Part shown: positions 16,085 through 23,950 of the stretch, one piece after another
Position numbering within the stretch: position 1 is the first letter of the stretch
How the letters are laid out: each line of letters opens with the position of its first letter
NCBI RefSeq assembly: GCF_002585305.1
Contig: NZ_NUNF01000057.1
Span: 460-45,314, forward strand
DNA length: 44,855 nt
From: Bacillus sp. AFS037270
Lineage (GTDB): Bacteria > Bacillota > Bacilli > Bacillales_B > DSM-18226
Reading direction: 5' to 3'
Notes under the pieces: model-generated
Told to the model about the DNA's origin: nothing
What the model saw: only the letters and a program-made list of their open reading frames with translations
Database searches by the model: none
Position numbers and translations under genes: made by a program

Positions 16085-16888
16085 ATGAAATGTATTTCAA
16101 TTGATTTAGATGGTACGTTGTTAAATTCTGAGCATGAGATTACAGAGGAAAGTGTGAAAGTCTTAAACGAGCTAGAGGCTCAAGGGCACTGTTTAATATT
16201 AAACACTGGTCGTGCTTATGCAGATGTGATTAAATTAGAGGCAGTCCAAAAGATGAAGATGCCTATCTTTTGCATCAATGGGTCTGTATTGTTCTCAGCC
16301 GAGAGAGAACTACTTTTCGAAGCAACCTTGACTACTGATGTGTATAAGGACATTTTTTCGATTTTAAGAAAAATGGATGTAGGAATCCTCGTTTACACAA
16401 ATCATGGCGGCTTACCTTCAACACTGCCACCGTTACATGAAAAAAGTAAGCAGGAACTCGACAGACTATTTAATGAATTCAACTATGATGAAATACTTGA
16501 ACTTGAGGACTTAAAAATTTACAAACTAATTGCGCTTGTTCACCCAGATCAACTAGAAATAATTGACGAGGTTAAAAGAGCACTAGGGGGGAAATTCCCT
16601 ATCTCGATGGCGTCTTCCCATCCAAATAATGTGGAGATCACCTCAAATGAGGCCCATAAAGGTAAGGCCCTTCTACGCTACCAAGACATAATGAACCTCA
16701 CATTTGACGAGATTATCGCCTTTGGTGATGGAGGAAACGATATTGCTCAATTTGAGGTAGCAACAACCGCTGTAGCAATGGAAAATGCCCCAATGCAGGT
16801 TCAACAGGCAGCAGATATAGTTACGAAGACCAATGATGAAGACGGGTTTGCCTATGCAGTCCGTCATCTCTTAGGGCTGCTAGACTAA
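16085..16888 (+). CDS. Cof-type HAD-superfamily sugar-phosphatase-like hydrolase
   Basis: A 267-residue HAD phosphatase of the Cof/YidA class with a type IIB cap. Motif I DLDGTLLN contains the nucleophile at Asp8 and Asp10; motif II is NTGR; motif III Lys is in NEAHKGKALLRY; motif IV is FGDGGNDI. Such enzymes dephosphorylate sugar phosphates, nucleotides or flavins in the cytoplasm with low specificity. Ribosome binding site GGAAAGGA. Single gene with its own terminator. Confidence 0.9.
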   Translation: MKCISIDLDGTLLNSEHEITEESVKVLNELEAQGHCLILNTGRAYADVIKLEAVQKMKMPIFCINGSVLFSAERELLFEATLTTDVYKDIFSILRKMDVGILVYTNHGGLPSTLPPLHEKSKQELDRLFNEFNYDEILELEDLKIYKLIALVHPDQLEIIDEVKRALGGKFPISMASSHPNNVEITSNEAHKGKALLRYQDIMNLTFDEIIAFGDGGNDIAQFEVATTAVAMENAPMQVQQAADIVTKTNDEDGFAYAVRHLLGLLD

Positions 16889-16897
16889 TACTTACTT

Positions 16898-16939
16898 TGA
16901 GGGAAATGAAGAATTCATCAATCTCGTTTCCCTTTTTTA
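16898..16939 (+). terminator. Terminator of the Cof phosphatase gene
   Basis: GGGAAA pairs with TTTCCC around an inner partly palindromic segment (GAATTC) and is followed by TTTTTT. Confidence 0.65.
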
Positions 16940-16967
16940 ATGCAATAAACTTCTTGAGACTCAAGTT

Positions 16968-17135
16968 TTAAAACCTTGTTAGTTGTTTCATAATCTCTCT
17001 TTTTCTCTCTCTATCCGTTATCCTTGTCAAATCAAGGGCGTACTCATGCCCCTTATGCTTTGAACGTAATATCTCTCGGATTGCCTTCTTGACACTTTCC
17101 TCATTATCCCTGACAACAATGACATTTCGGAGCAT
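16968..17135 (-). CDS. Small basic protein (55 aa), unknown
   Basis: Begins MLRNVIVVRDNEESVKKAIR and ends RKREIMKQLTRF; GGAGG lies seven bases before the ATG. A short beta strand followed by two amphipathic, Lys/Arg-rich helices is likely. It lies convergent to the Cof phosphatase gene and upstream of no other gene. No family recognised. Confidence 0.7.
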   Translation of the reverse strand: MLRNVIVVRDNEESVKKAIREILRSKHKGHEYALDLTRITDRERKREIMKQLTRF

Positions 17136-17260
17136 TAATCTTCCTCCTTGTTTCCAATCAAATCGATTTTCTGAACAACCCCTTCATTTTATGTTTTCAA
17201 CTTTTCATTTAGCCCATTAAAAATACCATTTTTTCAAAATAAATATGATGATATCCACTA

Positions 17261-17297
17261 TTAAAAACAAAATGGCCGCCATTATAGAATGACAGCC
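17261..17297 (-). terminator. Terminator of cidAB
   Basis: On the minus strand GGCTGTCATT pairs with AATGGCGGCC (10 pairs, two G-U), followed by ATTTTGTTTTT, directly after the cidB stop. Confidence 0.7.
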
Positions 17298-17303
17298 AAA
17301 ATT

Positions 17304-17999
17304 CTAAAAGATATGATGAAAATTCATTAAAGAAGGAATCAATAATGCTCCCCAAACTAAGGTAATCAATGCTGCAAAAATCATCGCTAACGAAGAAAAA
17401 GTAGCTTCCTGCTTTCCGTATTCCATCGCCTTATTGGTTCCAACACCATGTGCCCCCATGCCTAATGCAAGTCCTCTGGCAATTGGTGTTTTAATCGACA
17501 GTCCTTTAATTACCGATGGGCCAACCATACCCCCAACGATCCCTGTAATAATGACAAACACTGTTGTTAACGTTGGCAGACCGCCAATTTCCTTTGAAAC
17601 CTCGATCGCAATTGGAGTTGTGATCGACCTTGGCAAAATTGAAATAATAAAATCAGACTTCAAATGGAACAATTTTGACAAACCATAGGTAGAAAAAATC
17701 GCCACAAGTGATCCACAAGTGATACTAATAAGAATGGTCCCAATATATTTTTTAATAACTGCTAAGTTTTTATAAATGGGCACCGCAAAGGCAACGGTCG
17801 CAGGACCAAGTAAATGAGTCAGCCATTTTGAGGCGTACAGATATTGATTTGCAGACACATGCGTAACGGAAATAAGAACAATCAACAAAATCGGTGATAG
17901 CAATAACGGATGAAAAAACGGCATGCTCCATTTTCCATAGGCTATTTTTGAAAAACGATAGATAAGATATGTCGCTATGGTATATACAAACATCATCAA
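17304..17999 (-). CDS. cidB: CidB/LrgB family membrane protein
   Basis: A 231-residue membrane protein with about seven hydrophobic segments. The family-typical stretch IISILPRSITTPIAIEVSKEIGGLPTLT and the GxMVGPSVI and ALGMGAHGVGTNKA motifs are clear. CidB/LrgB proteins act with a small CidA/LrgA partner; some pairs transport pyruvate and others affect holin-like lysis. The ATG overlaps the cidA stop by 4 bp (ATGA-type coupling). Confidence 0.9.
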   Translation of the reverse strand: MMMFVYTIATYLIYRFSKIAYGKWSMPFFHPLLLSPILLIVLISVTHVSANQYLYASKWLTHLLGPATVAFAVPIYKNLAVIKKYIGTILISITCGSLVAIFSTYGLSKLFHLKSDFIISILPRSITTPIAIEVSKEIGGLPTLTTVFVIITGIVGGMVGPSVIKGLSIKTPIARGLALGMGAHGVGTNKAMEYGKQEATFSSLAMIFAALITLVWGALLIPSLMNFHHIF

Positions 18000-18364
18000 T
18001 GCTGCTCACTCCTTTTTCGTCCACTCATTTTCTCAGCCGTTACGGCCGTCATTCCCATGACTATAATCGTACTAATCCCAATTAACCCGACAATCTCGGC
18101 CCCTTGTAAGCTTAAAATTTCATCATAATTTACAATCCCGACTGCTGAAGGGATAAAGAATAGCAACAGCTCAGCTAATAACCAATTGGCCCCTTTTTCT
18201 ACCCACTCAAGCTTGATTATTTTAAAGAAAAGCGCAAGAAACAGAAGAAATAAGCCAAACATCGAAGCTGGAATCGGAAGTGGAATTACTTCTTTAAGAA
18301 CCGCTCCTAAAAATAAAAACACATGCAAAAATAGTACTTGTATTACGATTACTCCTAGTCTCAT
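17996..18364 (-). CDS. cidA: CidA/LrgA family holin-like membrane protein
   Basis: A 122-residue protein with four hydrophobic segments and the family motifs LGAVLKEVIPLPIPASMFGLFLLF and LLFFIPSAVGIVNY. The frame extends 12 codons further, but that ATG falls inside the upstream hairpin; the ATG at 18364 lies eight bases after AAAGGA and is taken as the start. It is translationally coupled to cidB and lies downstream of its presumed LysR regulator. Confidence 0.9.
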   Translation of the reverse strand: MRLGVIVIQVLFLHVFLFLGAVLKEVIPLPIPASMFGLFLLFLALFFKIIKLEWVEKGANWLLAELLLFFIPSAVGIVNYDEILSLQGAEIVGLIGISTIIVMGMTAVTAEKMSGRKRSEQH

Positions 18365-18384
18365 CGTCATGATCCTTTCTATAT

Positions 18385-18412
18385 GAAAAAAAGGAGTCAT
18401 TTTCTCCTTTTT
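18385..18412 (-). terminator. Terminator/attenuator between the LysR gene and cidA
   Basis: AAAAAGGAG and CTCCTTTTT form a 9-bp stem with a 7-nt loop and a T-run on the minus strand. It lies after the -10 box of the presumed cidAB promoter, in the leader, so it could end readthrough from the LysR gene or attenuate cidAB. Confidence 0.65.
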
Positions 18413-18426
18413 GCTTCACGAAATTT

Positions 18427-18481
18427 ACTATAGAGTAATCCTACGCTCATTCTTACCATTCGTAAAATACATATTACGAAT
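18427..18481 (-). promoter_or_regulatory. cidAB promoter region with LysR-type palindrome
   Basis: ATTCGTAA-N8-TTACGAAT (18458-18481) is a perfect 8-bp inverted repeat containing the T-N11-A pattern of LysR-type sites. A -10-like TATAGT (minus strand, 18427-18432) follows about 25 bp downstream, with no good -35. This is the layout of an activator-dependent promoter. Confidence 0.6.
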
Positions 18482-18499
18482 TAATTCCATAACCAAAAG

Positions 18500-19378
18500 T
18501 TATAATGGATCTTTTAAAATAAAATCAATAAAGGTCCTGCCTGCATTTGAGATGTACCGAGTTTTTTTTGTAAGCACTGCCAACCGCCACAGAATTTTTT
18601 GTTTGAGGTCAATCACCTCAATCTCGCTATTAAAAACCCGGTTACAGATAGAATGTGGAAGGATGGTAATTCCAAGGTTTGCCGCCACCATCTCTGTCAT
18701 AAGATCCCATTGAGAGCTTTTAAACAAAATTTTGGGTTCAAAACCTGCCGCGATACAATGGTTCCTCATTATTTGATTGAGGGCAAACTCCTCGTGATAA
18801 AAGATGAATTCCTCATCCTTCAATTCTTCTATATCGACTACTTTTCGCATCGCCAATCGGTGGTCTTTGTAAACTAACAGCTTCATTTCCTCTTCCACAA
18901 TGGGGTAAATATCAAAAAGTTGTTCATCAATTGGCAAGACGGCAACGCCGAGTTCAAATTCCCCTTCTTCTACACTCTTTACGACCCTTGCACCGCCATA
19001 TTCGGTGATATTGAGTTCAATATTAGGGTAGGTGTGGTGAAACTTTGCCATTACTCTTGGGAAAAACAAGCTGCCTATAAACGGAGGAAGTCCAATATTA
19101 ATCTGCCCTCTTGTTAAATTGGTCATATCGTTTAGGGTGGTTTTCATTTCATCTAACAGACCATTCATCTTTTGTGCATAGTCAAGCACCACTCTGCCTG
19201 CATCGGTTAAATCACTCGTTTTATTGGTCCGAATGATTAATGTCATGCCGAGTTCCTCTTCTAATGCCATAATCGACTTACTTAAAGCAGGCTGCGACAA
19301 ATGCATCGCTTCGGCAGCTTTGGTAATACTTTTATGTTTTGCCACTTCAGAAAATAATTTCAGTTGTCTTAATTCCAA
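18500..19378 (-). CDS. cidR: LysR-family transcriptional regulator (CidR-like)
   Basis: A 292-residue regulator. An N-terminal winged helix-turn-helix (residues 1-60: LRQLKLFSEVAKHKSITKAA, LSQPALSKSIMALEEELG) is followed by a periplasmic-binding-protein-like effector domain. The start is set at TTG 19378 (MELRQLKLF), seven bases after GAGGTG; the ATG at 19393 overlaps that site. Immediately upstream of cidAB and co-directional, so it probably controls them, as CidR (YwbI) does in relatives. CidR proteins respond to acetate or pyruvate overflow. Confidence 0.88.
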   Translation of the reverse strand: MELRQLKLFSEVAKHKSITKAAEAMHLSQPALSKSIMALEEELGMTLIIRTNKTSDLTDAGRVVLDYAQKMNGLLDEMKTTLNDMTNLTRGQINIGLPPFIGSLFFPRVMAKFHHTYPNIELNITEYGGARVVKSVEEGEFELGVAVLPIDEQLFDIYPIVEEEMKLLVYKDHRLAMRKVVDIEELKDEEFIFYHEEFALNQIMRNHCIAAGFEPKILFKSSQWDLMTEMVAANLGITILPHSICNRVFNSEIEVIDLKQKILWRLAVLTKKTRYISNAGRTFIDFILKDPL

Positions 19379-19452
19379 TAGCCAACACCTCATGTCAATA
19401 AACTAAATAACTATTATTATAACGGATTACACGTATATAAATGAATCAGGTC

Positions 19453-19479
19453 ACAAAAAAAACCCCACCGTAGTGGAGA
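19453..19479 (-). terminator. Terminator of the BsuPI lipoprotein gene
   Basis: On the minus strand CTCCAC-TACG-GTGGGG is followed by TTTTTTTT, eight bases after the stop codon. Confidence 0.85.
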
Positions 19480-19486
19480 TGATAAT

Positions 19487-19993
19487 TTACTGACTTGTCT
19501 GCTGACCATTTGAAGAAGAATTCTTTATGATTAAATCCTCTGCAGCCTTTGCTTCTTCTTCCTTAGCGGTCAAGAACACCTCAAGCCTATACTTCCCATT
19601 AGGCAAATCCGTAATGGTAAAATTCTTGGTGATGGTTTGATTATTTTCTATCGTCATCTCTTTAATCACTTGAGTGGACATCACTTCATCGGAATATTGT
19701 TTAACCTTTTTCCCCGAAGCATCATAGACAATAAAATCGGCCTCTAACCCCGTACGAAACGTTAGTTTCTTAGGTTCTCCAGAGATATTTTTCACGGTAT
19801 AGCGGACTAATATTTTTCCTTTTTCTTCTCTTAGGACTATTTGCGGAAGGAACGCAGCAGCAATCTCATTTTGTTTAGGAGGTACACTTTTGCTGACTTC
19901 CGAACTTGCATTAGTTTTATCACCTGCACCACACCCGGACAAAAAGCCTGCGAGCAGCACCGAACCGATGACAAGTAGCAATTTCTTTTTCAT
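19487..19993 (-). CDS. Lipoprotein with BsuPI (proteinase-inhibitor-like) domain
   Basis: A 168-residue exported lipoprotein. The signal peptide ends in FLSGC (lipid-modified Cys21). Residues about 50-150 match the beta-sandwich BsuPI domain (VRYTVKNISGEPKKLTFRTGLEADFIVYDASGKK, ITDLPNGKYRLEVFL). BsuPI was described as an intracellular serine-proteinase inhibitor; the lipoprotein forms act at the cell surface and their targets are unknown. Its ribosome binding site AAGGGG lies inside a 15-bp hairpin (20004-20058). Confidence 0.8.
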   Translation of the reverse strand: MKKKLLLVIGSVLLAGFLSGCGAGDKTNASSEVSKSVPPKQNEIAAAFLPQIVLREEKGKILVRYTVKNISGEPKKLTFRTGLEADFIVYDASGKKVKQYSDEVMSTQVIKEMTIENNQTITKNFTITDLPNGKYRLEVFLTAKEEEAKAAEDLIIKNSSSNGQQTSQ

Positions 19994-20003
19994 TTATGTT
20001 AAT

Positions 20004-20058
20004 CCCCTTTTTCTACGATTTATTTTTAGTATCAGCTAAATAGTCGTAGAAAAAGGGG
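20004..20058 (-). promoter_or_regulatory. 15-bp hairpin sequestering the lipoprotein ribosome binding site
   Basis: CCCCTTTTTCTACGA and TCGTAGAAAAAGGGG are exact complements with a 25-nt loop. On the minus strand the 3' arm carries AAAAAGGGG, the Shine-Dalgarno of the lipoprotein gene. RNA reading in from the HAD gene would fold and mask it; RNA starting inside the loop would not. A possible promoter (TTTTTC, 17 nt, TACTAA) fits a start there. Confidence 0.6.
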
Positions 20059-20082
20059 GAAAAGTTACAAAAAATGACTGGT

Positions 20083-20877
20083 TTATTTTCCCTTTAATTC
20101 AGCTAAGATAGGAAAAAGTTCTTCCAAATGCTTAATTTCATAAGTAGGAATCACTTCATTGCGCTCCTTGTCATGACGGTTAATCCATACCGTTTTGATA
20201 CATGCGCGATTTGCCCCTAGTACATCGGTCATCAGATTATCCCCTACCATAATCACTTCATCTTTTTGTAATTCCATGAGGGATAAAGCATGTTCAAATA
20301 TAGACGGATCAGGTTTTCCTCTACCAAAATCACCAGAAATAACAATTTGGTCAAAATAAGGAACAAGCTCTGGAGTGATTTCTAATTTCGTGTTTTGCAG
20401 CTCTGGTGAACCATTTGTTAAAAGGAGAAGCTTGTAGTTTTCTTTTAAAGAATCAAGAATTTCAAACGTTTCTTCGTATACAAACGGGCTCTTTCTGCGT
20501 TCCGCAGGGAAATGCTCTGCTAACTCATAACCAAACTCAGGATCATCGATACCCATCTTCTTTAACCCAGCAGTCCAAGCATCTCTTCTGTAATTTGGTA
20601 CGGTCACCTTCATTTTTTTAAAATCCTCAAGATTTTCATCAGAAAAATTACCCCATAGTCCCTCAAACGGATTAATCCCTATCATTTGTGTAAAGGGATA
20701 AAATTCATAGGACGAATAAATGGTTCTTGCCGCCTCGCGTACAGCCTCTTCAAATTGCTCCGAATCTACACCATAACGCTCCTCTGCCACCTTACACGTA
20801 GCAGCAAAGGCCTCCTTCACACTCTTCTGGTCCCATAGAAGTGTATCATCTAAATCAAAAAAAATCGCTTTTATCAT
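20083..20877 (-). CDS. HAD-superfamily hydrolase (YsaA-like phosphatase)
   Basis: A 264-residue HAD phosphatase. Motif I is [11 protein letters not shown] (nucleophile Asp9 or Asp11 region), motif [13 protein letters not shown], motif III Lys in [14 protein letters not shown], and motif [17 protein letters not shown] large C1-type helical cap lies between motifs I and II. It resembles Bacillus YsaA; the substrate is unknown. In B. subtilis ysaA lies by lrgAB-type genes (from memory), which may explain the cidAB neighbourhood here. Confidence 0.85.
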   Translation of the reverse strand: MIKAIFFDLDDTLLWDQKSVKEAFAATCKVAEERYGVDSEQFEEAVREAARTIYSSYEFYPFTQMIGINPFEGLWGNFSDENLEDFKKMKVTVPNYRRDAWTAGLKKMGIDDPEFGYELAEHFPAERRKSPFVYEETFEILDSLKENYKLLLLTNGSPELQNTKLEITPELVPYFDQIVISGDFGRGKPDPSIFEHALSLMELQKDEVIMVGDNLMTDVLGANRACIKTVWINRHDKERNEVIPTYEIKHLEELFPILAELKGK

Positions 20878-20962
20878 TTTGCTAACTCCTCTAGTAAGAT
20901 TATTTTTAATAGTTTACCATTTTACGAGTTAAAAACAAAATATTTCTTTTATTTTAAAAAAT

Positions 20963-21001
20963 AAAGAAGGTATGTGACTCCTGGATTCACACACCTTCTT
21001 T
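20963..21001 (-). terminator. Terminator of glgC
   Basis: AAAGAAGGT and ACCTTCTTT with inner GTGA/TCAC pairing, followed on the minus strand by an AT-rich tail. It lies four bases after the glgC stop. Confidence 0.8.
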
Positions 21002-21005
21002 AAAA

Positions 21006-22199
21006 CTAGGATACCACAGAGATTACCTTGTTTGTAAGGGGAAATTCTTGCAATGCTGGATCAATCATTTCGTTATGACCGACGACCATTAAATGAGCAT
21101 CGGCATTCTTAGAAACGATGATGACCCCGTCCATAATTTGTGTTTGACTTCCAACAACAGCATTTTCAATCCAAACATTTTCTCCAATAATGGTCTGAGG
21201 CAGGATGACGGAATTCTTAATCCGCGCTCCTTTACCTACCTTTACACCACTAAATAAAACGGAATGTTCAATGGTCCCGTAAATTTCACAGCCGTCGCTC
21301 ACAATACTTTGATACATCTTTGCCTGCGTATCAAAGTATAAAGGAGGCTCGTCATAATGGGCGGTATGAATTCTCCACTCTGGATCTTGTAAAAAAATAT
21401 TTTTTTCACTTGTTAATAGATCCAAGTTTGCTTCCCAATAACTATGAATAGTGCCAACATCCTTCCAGTAATTATTGAAATAATAGGCATAAAGCTGTAA
21501 ACCATCACTTAACATCGAAGGGATAATATCCTTGCCAAAATCCCTATTGCTAAATTCTTTCAATTCTTCACGAAGTAAATATTCTCTTAGAATCGGCCAT
21601 TTAAATATATAAATGCCCATAGACGCTAAATTCGAAGTCGGGTTTTTGGGTTTTTCTTCAAAACTTGTTATTCTATAAGTCGTCGGATCCATCCTCATCA
21701 GCCCAAAACGATTGGCATCCGCCCAAGGAACTTCCACCACGGCAATTGTGCAATCTGCATTTGTCTCGATATGCTGCTTTAACATGATTGAATAATCCAT
21801 TTTGTAGATTTGATCACCAGAAACTACTAAGACATTTTCAGGATTATATTGTTCAATAAATTCAATGTTTTGAAATACAGCATGTGCGGTTCCTTCGTAC
21901 CATTCTACCCCTGAATCACTCCGCTGATAGGGCGGGAGAATCGTAAGTCCGCCATAACGGTTATAATAATTCCCATCATTACAGCGGCCAAGATGAGCAT
22001 GCAGCTCATACGGCCTGTATTGTGTCAAAATCCCTACCGTTTCAATTCCTGAATTCCGGCAATTACTTAAAGCAAAGTCAATAATACGATACTTCCCGCC
22101 AAACGGTACGGCAGGTTTCACTAGCGTTTTGGTAAGCAGATTTAATCTTGTTCCTTTTCCACCAGCCAGCAGTAGTGCAATCCACTTTTGCTTTTTCAT
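21006..22199 (-). CDS. glgC: Glucose-1-phosphate adenylyltransferase (ADP-glucose pyrophosphorylase)
   Basis: A 397-residue cytoplasmic enzyme that makes ADP-glucose from glucose 1-phosphate and ATP, the committed step of glycogen synthesis. Nucleotidyl-transferase domain: [41 protein letters not shown] and [12 protein letters not shown] follow. A left-handed beta-helix occupies about residues 290-390 ([20 protein letters not shown]). Ribosome binding site GAGGAGGAGG. Usually glgC is in a glgB-C-D-A-P operon; here it stands alone between its own terminator and a hemerythrin gene. Confidence 0.93.
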   Translation of the reverse strand: MKKQKWIALLLAGGKGTRLNLLTKTLVKPAVPFGGKYRIIDFALSNCRNSGIETVGILTQYRPYELHAHLGRCNDGNYYNRYGGLTILPPYQRSDSGVEWYEGTAHAVFQNIEFIEQYNPENVLVVSGDQIYKMDYSIMLKQHIETNADCTIAVVEVPWADANRFGLMRMDPTTYRITSFEEKPKNPTSNLASMGIYIFKWPILREYLLREELKEFSNRDFGKDIIPSMLSDGLQLYAYYFNNYWKDVGTIHSYWEANLDLLTSEKNIFLQDPEWRIHTAHYDEPPLYFDTQAKMYQSIVSDGCEIYGTIEHSVLFSGVKVGKGARIKNSVILPQTIIGENVWIENAVVGSQTQIMDGVIIVSKNADAHLMVVGHNEMIDPALQEFPLTNKVISVVS

Positions 22200-22400
22200 C
22201 GTCTACCTCCTCCTCTTCATTTTTTCAACTATTAGTACGTGTAGGTAAAATTTGATATACTTATACCTTTATTATCTCCGATTTTTTCCCTTTTCCCGGT
22301 CAACCTGTTACAGTTTTGTGAAGGATTGAGGCTTTTTTATCGACAGAAAAAGTGTGAACCACTAGAAAATGGCTGTTATTGTCATATTTTCACAAATAAT

Positions 22401-22441
22401 AAAAAACGCCTTCCACCTCGGTTGAATCGGTGTAAAAGGCG
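22401..22441 (-). terminator. Terminator of the DUF438 gene
   Basis: CGCCTT/AAGGCG and inner CACC/GGTG pair in an interrupted stem; TTTTTTATTATT follows on the minus strand, just after the stop at 22449. Confidence 0.75.
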
Positions 22442-22448
22442 AATTTTC

Positions 22449-23678
22449 TTATGATAGAATTCTTTTTTCTCCATCAATCATTTTGATAGGAGCAATATTT
22501 TGCGTAAATTCCATGGTACCAATATAAACACCGTCTTCATCACGAACAGCAAAGTAGCGAATATATACATATTTATCCTTAAACTGAATCCAGAACTCTT
22601 CTGAGTCTTTTTTTCCAGCTTTAAAGTCTCTGAGAAGGTCCTCAACAATATGGACGCTCCGTGGAGGATGACAGTTCTGGACTGTGCGGCCAATAATTGC
22701 TTTTGTTCGGGCAAAGATTCTTTCTTTACCATGTGAAAAGTAACGAACCACATCATCATGATCTATGAAAGTAATATCGATAGGTAAATGGTTCAACATT
22801 AACTCTAGTTGTTTTAATGATAAGATTCCGGTTTCCATCTTAATAAAGCCTTCTGTTAACGCCTTCTCGTCTATTCCCTTTCTATCGGGCTTCCATTCTT
22901 GAGCGGGAGCAATTAAGCAATAGCCAATTTCATCACTCTCATGGGCAATTTTCACCCACTCATCTTCTGTGAAATTTTTTATTGCCATTGGGAAGAGGAT
23001 GTTTTCCTCTTTATAGATCATCCCAGTTACTTCTCGAATGACGAACTGAAGGACGTCGATTACTGCTTGTTTGCCGTCATTATAGTGAAGTAGATTTTTT
23101 TTAGCATCTTTAATGGCATCACGAATAAAATCATTAATTCTCCACATGTTAGTGGTTGGCCCATGGATCCCGTATCTCTCAAGATAAGGGAAAATTAAAT
23201 TTTCTTTCCGGCTGTAGTGCTTATCAATATCTAGAAGCAGGTTGATGTCCTCGATGAGCTGATAAATATGGTCAGCAGAATCTTCCTTTATAAACTGTTC
23301 TAAATGAATCTCTAACTTTGATTCAAGTAATTTTTCGATTTCCCGATTTTCCAATTTAAATGTGTGTACAGGGTGTCCCGGCTGCTCTTCCGGCCTTCCG
23401 GCTCGAGGCTCTTCTTCTATCTTGCCGTTAAAAATGTCGGAGTGCTGATGGTAGATTTGCATTAGCTCCCCTGTAGGAATGCTTCCTTCTTCAGCAAAAT
23501 CCTGCTGAAGCTGCGTGATCTCTGCGATGGTTATACAGCCAACAAAAGCATCAAAATGTGCCTTTACCTCATCAAGGTTTCTGCCATTATGGAGGTCCTG
23601 AAAGGTTTGTTTTATGATTGTTAAGCGATCTGTATTAATTGGAATTAGTTTTTCACGATTATTAATAAATTCACTCAT
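22449..23678 (-). CDS. DUF438 / hemerythrin / PAS-domain protein
   Basis: A 409-residue cytoplasmic protein with three parts: an N-terminal DUF438 region (about 10-85), a hemerythrin-like HHE domain (about 130-270; histidines and acids in HLEQFIKED, DKHYSRKENLIFPYLERYGIHG and IYKEENILFPMA) and a C-terminal PAS-like sensor domain (about 300-400; HLPIDITFIDHDDVVRYFS, GRTVQNCHPPRSVHIVEDLL). HHE domains bind a di-iron centre and sense or handle O2 or NO. The gene is preceded by an Fnr-like motif. The exact role of the family is unknown. Confidence 0.85.
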   Translation of the reverse strand: MSEFINNREKLIPINTDRLTIIKQTFQDLHNGRNLDEVKAHFDAFVGCITIAEITQLQQDFAEEGSIPTGELMQIYHQHSDIFNGKIEEEPRAGRPEEQPGHPVHTFKLENREIEKLLESKLEIHLEQFIKEDSADHIYQLIEDINLLLDIDKHYSRKENLIFPYLERYGIHGPTTNMWRINDFIRDAIKDAKKNLLHYNDGKQAVIDVLQFVIREVTGMIYKEENILFPMAIKNFTEDEWVKIAHESDEIGYCLIAPAQEWKPDRKGIDEKALTEGFIKMETGILSLKQLELMLNHLPIDITFIDHDDVVRYFSHGKERIFARTKAIIGRTVQNCHPPRSVHIVEDLLRDFKAGKKDSEEFWIQFKDKYVYIRYFAVRDEDGVYIGTMEFTQNIAPIKMIDGEKRILS

Positions 23679-23753
23679 AGTGATATTCTCCTTAATGTAA
23701 CTGTTTAATTGAGAAACTTTATTAATAATTTAACACTTAAAATTTTATTAGAT

Positions 23754-23769
23754 TGTGATTTACATCATT
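23754..23769. promoter_or_regulatory. Fnr-like half-matching site upstream of the DUF438 gene
   Basis: TGTGATTTACATCATT matches the Fnr/Crp-type pattern TGTGA-N6-TCACA in the first half and three bases of the second. It lies about 75 bp upstream of the start, where an anaerobic activator could act. Weak evidence. Confidence 0.3.
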
Positions 23770-23818
23770 AATAAGCCTCTAATTGTGAAAACTTTAAGAA
23801 CCGTTGGCGATTTCGTTT

Positions 23819-23847
23819 TTGACAACCAATCCTATTCATGGTATATT
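23819..23847 (+). promoter_or_regulatory. Sigma-A promoter of the ring-cleaving dioxygenase gene
   Basis: TTGACA (23819-23824) and TATATT (23842-23847) are separated by 17 bp, a near-consensus promoter. Confidence 0.75.
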
Positions 23848-23882
23848 TATCTCGAATTAAAGATAAATTATCTTGAGATAAT
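23848..23882. promoter_or_regulatory. Two MhqR-like operators directly after the -10 box
   Basis: TATCTCGAATTAAAGATA (23848-23865) matches, by memory, the Bacillus MhqR operator (TATCTCGAA followed by TTCGAGATA) at 16 of 18 positions. A second, perfect palindrome ATTATCT-TG-AGATAAT follows at 23867-23882. Both would block transcription from the promoter at 23819-23847. Confidence 0.6.
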
Positions 23883-23950
23883 CCTTGAGTGGTTTATCCT
23901 AAAATTGGAACAATAAGCATCATTAAATAGACTTATAGGAGTGTATATAG

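Noticed and set aside
22379..22395. Rex/Fnr-like sequence TTGTCATATTTTCACAA
   Set aside because: It lies upstream of glgC but next to the terminator of the preceding gene, only half-matches either consensus, and no promoter follows clearly.
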